This document shows, piece after piece, positions 15,284 to 21,131 of a DNA stretch of 21,131 nucleotides. The notes below the pieces were generated by a model. The model did not search any database, was not told where the DNA came from, and saw only the letters and a program-made list of their open reading frames with translations. Within the stretch, counting starts at the first letter, position 1. Every line of letters starts with the position of its first letter. Source of the stretch: an uncultured Coriobacteriales bacterium (GTDB lineage: Bacteria > Actinomycetota > Coriobacteriia > Coriobacteriales > Eggerthellaceae). Location: contig CAMPNZ010000023.1 of the NCBI GenBank assembly GCA_946892075.1, forward strand, positions 1-21,131. Direction: 5' to 3'. The position numbers and the translations under genes are program-made.

Positions 15284-16192
15284 ATGAAATTGCTTCTTCA
15301 TGCATGCTGTGGTCCGTGTTCAATGGAGCCGCTTCGCATTTTGCTGGCGGAGGGCCACGACATTAGCATTTTTTACGCGAATAGCAATATTGCGCCCGAG
15401 CCGGAGTATCGGCATCGGCTTTCTGAGCTGCTGAAATTTGCAGCGCATGAGGGTGTGCGCGTGATTGAGGGCAACTACGACCCGGCGCAGTGGGAACGTT
15501 ACGTTGCGCCCATCGGGCGTGCCATGGCGCAAAAGGCGCAGGAGCGCACGGAAAAGCCCACGTCAGTTGCGGAATTGCTGGACGATGCGAACCGCCGCAA
15601 TCGGTGTAGGGCCTGCTATAAGCTGCGGTTATGCGAGGCGGCGCGCTATGCGCACGAGCACGATTTCGACGCGGTAAGCACGACGCTTTCGGTAAGCCCG
15701 TACCAGTTCACGGACATCATTCGCGAGGAACTTACGCGCGCGTGCAAGCAAAACAGCATCGCGGCCGATTTTCGCGATTTTCGCCCCTACTACGACGAAG
15801 CAACGCGGCGATCGCGCGAGGCAGGGATGTATCGCCAGGATTATTGTGGCTGCTCGTTTTCGATTGACGAGGGCAAAGCAACACGTGCCTTTATTAAGGA
15901 ACAGCGCGAGGAACAGCGGGCATTGTACCTGATAGCGCATGAGGCCGAGCGCAAAGCTGAGGCGGAGAAGCAACGGGCGCGCAAGGCTGAGCAGGCGTTG
16001 TACAACGCGAAACAGGCTCGCAAGCGCGATTTGTTGCGGCAGTTCAAGGAGCAGCAACGGGCGCAGGTACGCGAGCAGCAGAGGGCGCAGGCGTTGGAGC
16101 AGGAACAACAGCTGCACAGCCAGAGTCTTCAGCAAACACCCCTACCCGATGTCAGCGCGTGCGATACAGAAAGGCTCGTTCATGAAAACTGA
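15284..16192 (+). CDS. queH: Epoxyqueuosine reductase QueH with charged coiled-coil tail
   Basis: A 302-residue protein. QueH reduces epoxyqueuosine on tRNA to queuosine, using an iron-sulfur cluster unlike the cobalamin-dependent QueG. Cysteines typical of the family are in place: HACCGPCS (C8, C9, C12), RCRACYKLRLC (C108, C111, C117) and DYCGC (C188, C190). The catalytic region ends near residue 203. What follows, about 205-280, is a Glu/Lys/Arg/Gln/Ala-rich helix with a coiled-coil look (EREQRR-type heptads), ending in a polar tail. QueH proteins are commonly about 180-230 residues, so roughly 90-100 residues are extra. The ATG at 15284 follows AAGGAG. The gene overlaps queA by 11 nt. Confidence 0.94.
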   Translation: MKLLLHACCGPCSMEPLRILLAEGHDISIFYANSNIAPEPEYRHRLSELLKFAAHEGVRVIEGNYDPAQWERYVAPIGRAMAQKAQERTEKPTSVAELLDDANRRNRCRACYKLRLCEAARYAHEHDFDAVSTTLSVSPYQFTDIIREELTRACKQNSIAADFRDFRPYYDEATRRSREAGMYRQDYCGCSFSIDEGKATRAFIKEQREEQRALYLIAHEAERKAEAEKQRARKAEQALYNAKQARKRDLLRQFKEQQRAQVREQQRAQALEQEQQLHSQSLQQTPLPDVSACDTERLVHEN

Positions 16193-17267
16193 TGATTTCG
16201 ACTACACGCTTCCTCCCGAGCTGATTGCGCAAACGCCAGCTGAAGTGCGCGATGGGTGCCGTTTGCTGGTACTTGACAAACACAGCGGTGCAGTGCAAGA
16301 TTGCGTTTTCCATGATATTGGCACTTTTCTGCATCCGGGCGATTTGCTGGTTGCGAATGAAACACGTGTTTTACCTGCACGTATGCTTGGCACGAAGCGT
16401 GGATCGGGCGGAAGTGCGGAAATTTTCCTTCTTCGCGAAATTTTTAATCGTGAGCCAAAAACGGCGCATACGGCATTGTGGGAAGTGCTTGTTCGCCCCG
16501 GTAAACGCCTAAAACCACAAACAGGTGCGGTGGTTGATATCCCCGATGCGCAGGGGCGCGTGTGCTTGTCGATTGAGATTGTCGATTGGGCGGAAAAACC
16601 CAGTCCGGGCGAGCGTATTGCGCGGCTTACGACTACGCTTCCCTCGCTTGACGAGGCGCTTCATGCCTGTGGGCACACGCCGCTTCCGCCGTATATCAAA
16701 CATTATGCAGGTGACGAGGAGCTGTACCAAACGGTGTACTCGAAATCGGAGCACTCGGCGGCAGCGCCGACGGCGGGTTTGCATTTCACGCCCGAGCTGA
16801 TTGCTGCGCTGCAGGAACAGGGCGTTGGCTGGGAAACGGTCGATTTGGAAGTGGGCTTGGATACGTTTCGCCTGGTAGATGAGGACGATCCGCGCAATCA
16901 TGTGATTCATACGGAAACGTATTCGGTACCGCAGAAAACCATTGATGCCATAAATCGTACTAAAGACGCAGGTGGACGCGTTATTGCTGTGGGAACAACC
17001 AGCATGCGCTCGCTTGAAAGCTGCTACGATACGCAGGCGAAGTGCGTGAAAGCGCGGGCGCGCGAGCATACGTCGTTGTACATTTTGCCTGGTTATACGT
17101 TTAATGTGGTTGATGCGATGATCACGAACTTTCACGTGCCGCGCTCGACGCTAATGATGCTGGTAAGCGCACTGGCTGGTCGCGAGCACATCATGGCGGC
17201 GTATCAGCATGCCATTCGCGAGCGTTACCGCTTTTTGTCGTTCGGCGACGCGATGTTCATCCAATAG
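16182..17267 (+). CDS. queA: S-adenosylmethionine:tRNA ribosyltransferase-isomerase QueA
   Basis: A 361-residue enzyme that transfers and rearranges the ribosyl part of S-adenosylmethionine onto preQ1-tRNA, giving epoxyqueuosine. Family motifs run in order: YTLPPELIAQTP at the N-terminus, LLVANETRVLPAR (usually NDTRV), HTPLPPYI, EHSAAAPTAGLHFT, VIAVGTTSMRSLES, and FLSFGDAMFI at the end. The ATG at 16182 lies inside the end of queH; the overlap implies coupled translation, as the preceding AAAGGC is only a fair Shine-Dalgarno. Tgt acts before it and QueH after it. Synthesis genes for preQ1 (queC, queD, queE, queF) are not in this window, so preQ1 may be made elsewhere or imported. Confidence 0.96.
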   Translation: MKTDDFDYTLPPELIAQTPAEVRDGCRLLVLDKHSGAVQDCVFHDIGTFLHPGDLLVANETRVLPARMLGTKRGSGGSAEIFLLREIFNREPKTAHTALWEVLVRPGKRLKPQTGAVVDIPDAQGRVCLSIEIVDWAEKPSPGERIARLTTTLPSLDEALHACGHTPLPPYIKHYAGDEELYQTVYSKSEHSAAAPTAGLHFTPELIAALQEQGVGWETVDLEVGLDTFRLVDEDDPRNHVIHTETYSVPQKTIDAINRTKDAGGRVIAVGTTSMRSLESCYDTQAKCVKARAREHTSLYILPGYTFNVVDAMITNFHVPRSTLMMLVSALAGREHIMAAYQHAIRERYRFLSFGDAMFIQ

Positions 17268-17336
17268 CGCCTGTTCACACGCGGGCAGCTGACAAGACTG
17301 CACCGCTCAAACACGTTCCCGATGCATACGATGCAT

Positions 17337-17370
17337 AAAAAAATCGGTTGAGAGCGAACCCTCAACCGAT
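17337..17370 (-). terminator. Intrinsic terminator downstream of the cold-shock gene
   Basis: ATCGGTTGAG (17343-17352) pairs with CTCAACCGAT (17361-17370) across 8 nt. On the minus strand a run of seven T follows the stem, so it ends transcription of the cold-shock gene 128 nt after its stop. On the plus strand, where it would follow queA, the T-run is missing. The rest of 17371-17497 shows no gene. Confidence 0.85.
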
Positions 17371-17497
17371 GTGTCTTCTAGAACTAAACTGAACAGCTAG
17401 CTAAAAGCTATACAACCAGGCATTGCAGACATCCTCCATGCGTCTAGGCGGTGGAAAATCGGCTACACACCTGCCCGTGTAACCTGCGTTCGCGAAC

Positions 17498-17701
17498 TTA
17501 CGCCTTCTGAACGTTGCTCGCCTGCAGCTTGCCGTCTTTGCCGGTAGTTACATCAAAAGTAACCGCCGCGCCCTCATCGAGCGTCTTAAAGCCGTCCATT
17601 TTGATTTCTGAATAATGCACGAACAAATCTTCGCCGTCTTCCTGCGAAATAAAGCCGTAGCCTTTTTCAGGGTTAAACCATTTAACTGTGCCTTGTGCCA
17701 T
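17498..17701 (-). CDS. Cold-shock protein (CspA family)
   Basis: A 67-residue single cold-shock domain that binds single-stranded RNA and DNA as a chaperone. The start MAQGTVKWFNPEKGYGFIS holds RNP1 (KGYGFIS), and DLFVHYSEI holds RNP2. The length is normal. The ATG at 17701 follows GAGGA by about 7 nt. It is a single-gene unit ending at the terminator near 17340. The upstream leader (17702-17800) includes the inverted repeat CTCTCTTAGAGAG (17771-17783), which could matter for regulation of the mRNA, but no promoter with two good boxes was recognised. Confidence 0.95.
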   Translation of the reverse strand: MAQGTVKWFNPEKGYGFISQEDGEDLFVHYSEIKMDGFKTLDEGAAVTFDVTTGKDGKLQASNVQKA

Positions 17702-17929
17702 AGTAATTCCTCTTTTCTCTTCCTGACAAGCGCCAAGAAGTACTGCTAGCGCGGTTGGCTCCCACGCTCACTCTCTTAGAGAGTAACGTAGGTAACTATA
17801 CGACAACATTTCACAAAAAGTCTCCAGATTTGCGTATCAGTGCCCTTAATGAAGAAAAATACACGAAGATGTGAATTTTTTAAGCGATTGACGCGCGGTT
17901 TGCGCCCTCGGATGGCGGTTTTGGGGGAC

Positions 17930-18160
17930 GCGAGCGAGCGGGTGCGCGCTTGCGGGCGAGCGTAGCGGGGTGCTGGTACGACACAGGTTCGGGAACGTGA
18001 GCAACCAGCGGGGCTGGTTGTGGCGGCTCAGGTTCGGGAACGCGTGCGAGCGGCTGCGGGCTTGCGGGTAAGAACGCAAGTGAGCGGCGACGCGCTTGCG
18101 GGCGGGAACGGCTTGGGCACGAAAAGCGGTTGCGAGCTTAAGGCACAGGTCCAGGAACGA
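17930..18160. repeat. GGGAACG/GCGGGCGAGCG repeat-rich spacer
   Basis: CAGGTTCGGGAACG occurs near 17984 and 18029. Other variants are GCGCTTGCGGGCG (17946 and 18092), GGCGGGAACGG (18102) and GCGAGCGGGTGCGC/GTGCGAGCGGCTGCGG. The gap 17702-18232 between the antitoxin and the cold-shock gene holds no convincing gene; the one long minus frame (17846-18232) is mostly translated repeat. Confidence 0.65.
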
Positions 18161-18232
18161 CGCTACACACACGACGTGTTCGCCTTCTACTACCTGGACA
18201 ATTTTTAACTCACATTGATGGGAAATTCCCAA

Positions 18233-18523
18233 TTAATGCAAAGATTCAAAAACCTCATCTGCAGGTTTAACATCGCCCGATAGAATGGACTGGTATCCCT
18301 TTTCCAATTCTGTATGCAATTCGTGCTTGGAGCAAGAGTTTATGTCGACAGGCTTTCTATAAGCTAGCTTCACGGCAAACGGCAAACCCTGCTGCAAAAC
18401 AACTTGCTTATAGAACATGGTGATAGCGCTCGATGGAGGAAGTCCAAGTGAGTTCAATATATCTTCTGCCTGCTCTTTTAATTCCGGTTCAATGCGGGCG
18501 TACAAATTTGCAGTTTTAGCCAT
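18233..18523 (-). CDS. RelB/DinJ-family antitoxin, apparently without its toxin
   Basis: A 96-residue protein. Its start AKTANLYARIEPELKEQAED followed by ILNSLGLPPSSAITMFYKQVV is the ribbon-helix-helix DNA-binding domain typical of RelB/DinJ antitoxins. GLPFAVKLAYRKP follows, as in DinJ. The C-terminal part, which normally wraps the toxin, is present (ELEKGYQSILSGDVKPADEV). The ATG at 18523 is preceded by AAAGGAG. In complete loci a RelE/YafQ-type toxin overlaps or follows at once; here a TTG-initiated frame continues for about 35 non-repetitive codons and then enters GGGAACG repeats, so a toxin is absent or reduced to a remnant. Confidence 0.85.
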   Translation of the reverse strand: MAKTANLYARIEPELKEQAEDILNSLGLPPSSAITMFYKQVVLQQGLPFAVKLAYRKPVDINSCSKHELHTELEKGYQSILSGDVKPADEVFESLH

Positions 18524-18546
18524 AACATTGCTCCTTTCTTCTACGC

Positions 18547-18575
18547 ATTAAACAACAATGTATTGGCATTTGCAA
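18547..18575 (-). promoter_or_regulatory. Antitoxin promoter
   Basis: On the minus strand TTGCAA (18575-18570), a 17-nt spacer and TTTAAT (18552-18547) lie 23 nt upstream of the antitoxin start codon. Confidence 0.45.
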
Positions 18576-18696
18576 GTCAAAGAGTGTATAAACGCAAGAT
18601 ATAAACGACCTACCAAGCTGTTCCAATAAGGCGACACGTAGGCAAAAATCCTCAGCCACTCACGTTCGGAGTCCTTCCCCGCTCGAACGGTCGCGC

Positions 18697-20475
18697 TTAC
18701 TTGGTTCTCTTTTGATACAAGGCGCATCCACCTATATACGCACAAGCAAGCGTGCCGCTTATCAATGCCACCAGCACCACAATTGTCGAATCAAAGGCGT
18801 CGCCCGTAGAAGGAAGTGCGTTTCCTCCATGAACAGGCTTTTCAGGCTTTGAGACATGCCCCGCATTATCTGGCGCATACACCGCAGTAAACGTGTGATT
18901 AGCCTCTACCTTATACGTATCCCCAGGTTGATAACGTGCTTCGTCCCAATACAAAAACGTATGACCCTGCTTATACGGAGCTTCTAAAAGCGTAATCAGA
19001 GCGCCCTTTTCAACCGTTATTGTTTTAGGTCCGCAATCTGCGCCAATAGCTCCACCGTTAAAGTCAAACGTGACATAAACTTTATTGTGCGGCGTTTGCT
19101 CAGCTGGCGTGCTATTGTTATGTTCAGGGTTAGGATTGCCCTCGTTGCCAGGTTTAAGCGCACCGCCATTGTCAGGAACAGGAGTATTGCCAGGCCCAGG
19201 TGTAGGAGTGCCACCGTCGCCAGCACCGCCATCGCCACCATCACCGCCCGTGCCCGGCGTAGTGCCTCCGTCAGGGTTAGGAGTGGGAATACCCCCCCCA
19301 CCTGGTGTTTGATGGTCATCAGTTGCTTTCCATATTGCATAATAGGTTGTGTTTTCAGTAAATGTTTTTGCGGCAATATCAGCGGCGCTTAGTTCGCCAG
19401 TTTGCGCGTTTTGGTTGGTTGACCAGCCTTCAAAGGTATAACCATCACGCACAGCTACGGGGGCAGTTAGCTTGCCGCTTTCGTTAGTGTCGATTTCCTT
19501 GGTAGTAGTTGAGCCATCAATAGTGCCTCCATTTGGGCAAAAGCTAATCTTGTAGATTTGCTTCTTAGCAATAACCGTAAGTGTTGCCGATTTTGATACT
19601 TTGGCACCTTTCGAATTAGTAAGCACAAATCCAAGCTGGTACGTGCCAGCTTTATTTAGATCATAACCGTTCGGATAGGTAATAGCTACCTGGTCTTTCA
19701 GATTGGCGCCATCAATTTTATCGGAGGCTGTTGTAATCATGCTTTTAACATCAAACGCGTCACCTTGCGTTATAGTTTTATCCGCCACTTCAAGCTTGGG
19801 CATTGCATTGATAAGTATGCCAGCTTGCTTCCATCTAGCTTTAAGTGAAACAGGCGCTTTAACAGGCGTTTCGAAATCGTACTTTGTGTCGCCATTATAC
19901 CAACCCTCAAAGGTATTGTTCGCCAAAGTCGGCGTAGTAGGCACATCCGCTTTTTTACCATCTGCAACGTATTGAACTTTTGGCGCGGGCGATCCACCAT
20001 TGACATCAAAACTTACCTTATGACTTGGGAGAACAGTAAGTTGAAATTTAAAACGATTTTTATTGCCCACACCATCTCTAAGGGTAATAGTAAACGTAAA
20101 CGTGCCAGGATTTGATGCACCTGAATCATCTATTGTGTGTATGTAAACGGTATAGCCTTCATAGGTGCCTGGACGAAGTTCTTGACCTGTTGGAGTAATA
20201 TGAGTTGGATATTTATTGTATAAATCCTCACCAGATGGAGTGGCTTCAAATTTTAAATTATGGCTGGCAAGTGCAGCTTTATCGGCATCAGGCACGGTAG
20301 GTGAACGCAATCCGCTTCTGTCGTATTTCACAGTCCTGTTCCAATTATACGAATGATTTTGAAGAGCGTCTGGAAGCGCGTTTACTCTTGCATTAGCTAA
20401 TGGTGCGCACAGTGGCGAAATAACGAGAACGCAAAACACAAACACAGCAATAAACGATTGTATTACCTTACCCAT
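18697..20475 (-). CDS. LPxTG-anchored surface protein with InlB-type B-repeats
   Basis: A 592-residue secreted protein. Residues 1-29 form a signal peptide (hydrophobic FIAVFVFCVLVIS, cut near ANA). Three Listeria-Bacteroides (InlB B) repeat modules are visible: about 153-215 (VSFDVNGGS to FEGWYNG), 308-384 (ISFCPNGGT to FEGWSTN), and 467-535 (VTFDFNGGA to FLYWDEA). An Ig-like stretch (LEVADKTITQGDAF to KSATLTVIA) lies between the first two. A Pro/Gly/Asp/Thr-rich linker of about 80 residues precedes the third. The end is a sortase signal: LPSTG at 554-558, a hydrophobic span (TIVVLVALISGTLACAYIGG) and the tail KRTK. The ATG at 20475 follows AAGGGG. The likely role is adhesion or host interaction; the N-terminal region (30-150) is unrecognised. 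Confidence 0.92.
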   Translation of the reverse strand: MGKVIQSFIAVFVFCVLVISPLCAPLANARVNALPDALQNHSYNWNRTVKYDRSGLRSPTVPDADKAALASHNLKFEATPSGEDLYNKYPTHITPTGQELRPGTYEGYTVYIHTIDDSGASNPGTFTFTITLRDGVGNKNRFKFQLTVLPSHKVSFDVNGGSPAPKVQYVADGKKADVPTTPTLANNTFEGWYNGDTKYDFETPVKAPVSLKARWKQAGILINAMPKLEVADKTITQGDAFDVKSMITTASDKIDGANLKDQVAITYPNGYDLNKAGTYQLGFVLTNSKGAKVSKSATLTVIAKKQIYKISFCPNGGTIDGSTTTKEIDTNESGKLTAPVAVRDGYTFEGWSTNQNAQTGELSAADIAAKTFTENTTYYAIWKATDDHQTPGGGGIPTPNPDGGTTPGTGGDGGDGGAGDGGTPTPGPGNTPVPDNGGALKPGNEGNPNPEHNNSTPAEQTPHNKVYVTFDFNGGAIGADCGPKTITVEKGALITLLEAPYKQGHTFLYWDEARYQPGDTYKVEANHTFTAVYAPDNAGHVSKPEKPVHGGNALPSTGDAFDSTIVVLVALISGTLACAYIGGCALYQKRTK

Positions 20476-20504
20476 AATTACACCCCTTAATAACTATTTT
20501 TATT

Positions 20505-20533
20505 ATTATATTTTAACAAATTATAAAGCACAA
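20505..20533 (-). promoter_or_regulatory. Promoter of the surface-protein gene
   Basis: On the minus strand TTGTGC (20533-20528), a 17-nt spacer and a perfect TATAAT (20510-20505), about 30 nt before the start codon. A second TATAAT-like box lies within the spacer. Confidence 0.55.
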
Positions 20534-20569
20534 GAGTATATAGCCGCACAGGGTAATATCCTCCGGCGA

Positions 20570-20731
20570 ATGGCAACAGGGGCAATCGTAGATCGGTTAT
20601 CTTATAAATCTCACGTGGTTAACATGTGCGGAGATTCTTATCGAGTTAAAGAAACAATCAATTGGTTGAAACGAGGTGAAAATGATGAAATAGCCGAAGT
20701 ATTCCATTTTAGTGGATCAATTTTCAATTGA
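20570..20731 (+). pseudogene. IstB-like ATPase, 3' fragment of an IS21-family element
   Basis: The reading frame ending with TGA at 20731 encodes 53 residues from the ATG at 20570 and stays open upstream to at least 20522. AIVDRLSYKSHVVNMCGDSY followed by RVKETINWL matches the C-terminal end of IstB helper ATPases of IS21-family elements, where ADRL..KAHVL.M.GESYR is conserved. The Walker motifs and the partner transposase IstA are missing, so it is a remnant. Composition is lower in GC than the central genes. Confidence 0.7.
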
Positions 20732-20963
20732 TATAGACATCTTCACCACTGTAAGGCTTAGTAAAACCTTTATGCCTCTCATATTTATTTAGAGAGTTAT
20801 ACTCGGGCCAGTTAAACTCAACATCCACTTTTTCTTGTGCTCTTTTCTCAAACTCTTCTTCGCTTTCATCAGGAAGAAGGTCGATATTAAGCCAGCCTTT
20901 AACATCATTAAGCTTGAGGTCGAATGTTGTAAAATGATTGTCACAACGAACTCGAATTCTCAT
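20724..20963 (-). CDS. Small unknown protein of mobile-element type, possibly truncated
   Basis: A 79-residue protein beginning MRIRVRCDNHFTTFDLKLND, then VKGWLNIDLL and an acidic ESEEEFEKRAQEKVDVEF stretch. This N-terminus looks like a family I associate with conjugative and mobilisable elements of Clostridia, whose members continue with a sigma-factor-like or helix-turn-helix part; that memory is uncertain. Here the frame stops within 8 nt of overlap with the IstB fragment on the other strand, so the 3' part may have been cut off when the IS element arrived. The Shine-Dalgarno is weak (GGATGA). Function unknown. Confidence 0.55.
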   Translation of the reverse strand: MRIRVRCDNHFTTFDLKLNDVKGWLNIDLLPDESEEEFEKRAQEKVDVEFNWPEYNSLNKYERHKGFTKPYSGEDVYIN

Positions 20964-21079
20964 AAAAAATCATCCATCTGATTTCCGACGAAGGACTTTC
21001 TTGCATTCAGCTCAAACAAGGTATGACAAAACACCACAAGCCATAATGAAGAAGTCCTTCTTCGTGACTCGCAGCAGCC

Positions 21080-21131
21080 TTATTCGGTAAGACCGCTGTA
21101 CTTATTTAGTTGTTCTATGCGGACTCCGAAT
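21080..21131 (-). CDS. C-terminal end of an unknown ORF entering from the right
   Basis: A minus-strand frame ends with TAA at 21082-21080. Its last residues are FGVRIEQLNKYSGLTE. Only 16 codons are visible, so it cannot be identified. Its position ahead of the small mobile-element-type protein on the same strand suggests it belongs to the same inserted segment. The 116 nt between the two hold an imperfect inverted repeat (GAAGGACTTTCTT near 20990 and AAGAAGTCCTTCTTC near 21050). Confidence 0.4.
   Translation of the reverse strand, partial: FGVRIEQLNKYSGLTE

Noticed and set aside
17337..17370. Terminator for queA on the plus strand
   Set aside because: The stem is followed by GTGTCTTC instead of a T-run on that strand; only the minus strand has the full signal.
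17846..18232. 128-codon minus-strand frame after the antitoxin, considered as a toxin gene
   Set aside because: Only the first 35 or so codons are non-repetitive and none matches a RelE-type motif with confidence, so I list it only as a possible remnant.
18663..18689. Hairpin CGTTCGGAG...CTCGAACG after the surface-protein gene as a terminator
   Set aside because: The stem has a bulge and a 10-nt loop, and no T-run follows directly on the minus strand; it resembles the CGTTC/GAACG intergenic theme instead.

Overview
The window looks like a chromosomal segment from a small-genome, mid-GC actinobacterium, most likely in the Coriobacteriia (an Eggerthellales/Cryptobacterium-like organism is my best guess; this is inference). 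The evidence is a fused SecDF, an FMN-riboswitch ECF riboflavin transporter, QueH instead of QueG, an LPxTG surface protein with InlB-type B-repeats, and a DUF3990-type gene. No rRNA, tRNA or CRISPR array was seen.

Layout. 1-3217 (minus strand): an OhrR-type peroxide sensor with its own promoter and operator, followed by two flavoproteins: an HI0933/BaiN-like oxidoreductase and the start of a second FAD-dependent protein that runs off the left edge. 3218-6679 (plus strand): an accessory block with a DUF3990-type putative ADP-ribosyltransferase, an unknown partner protein, and a zinc-ribbon membrane protein preceded by six 11-bp tandem repeats. 6701-10345 (plus strand): promoter, FMN riboswitch, terminator, then ribU-ecfA1-ecfA2-ecfT, a self-contained riboflavin uptake operon. 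10585-15048 (minus strand): tgt, secDF and a DUF1292 protein. 15284-17267 (plus strand): queH-queA, divergent from tgt; these three supply the last steps of queuosine tRNA modification. 17337-18523 (minus strand): a cold-shock protein with its terminator, and an orphan RelB/DinJ-type antitoxin. 18697-20533 (minus strand): a sortase-anchored surface protein. 20522-21131: debris of mobile elements (an IstB 3' fragment, a small mobile-element-type protein cut short, and the end of another ORF).

Two themes cut across the genes. First, most intergenic gaps hold purine-strand repeats built around GGGAACG, often as local tandem arrays with differing periods (12, 18, 25 bp). Second, several conserved enzymes carry low-complexity insertions or tails (both flavoproteins, EcfA2, QueH), as if repeat expansion acts on both coding and noncoding DNA. 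The strongest candidate for an undescribed system is the DUF3990-type enzyme with its 141-residue partner, separated by a short stretch of repeated GNRA-loop hairpins.
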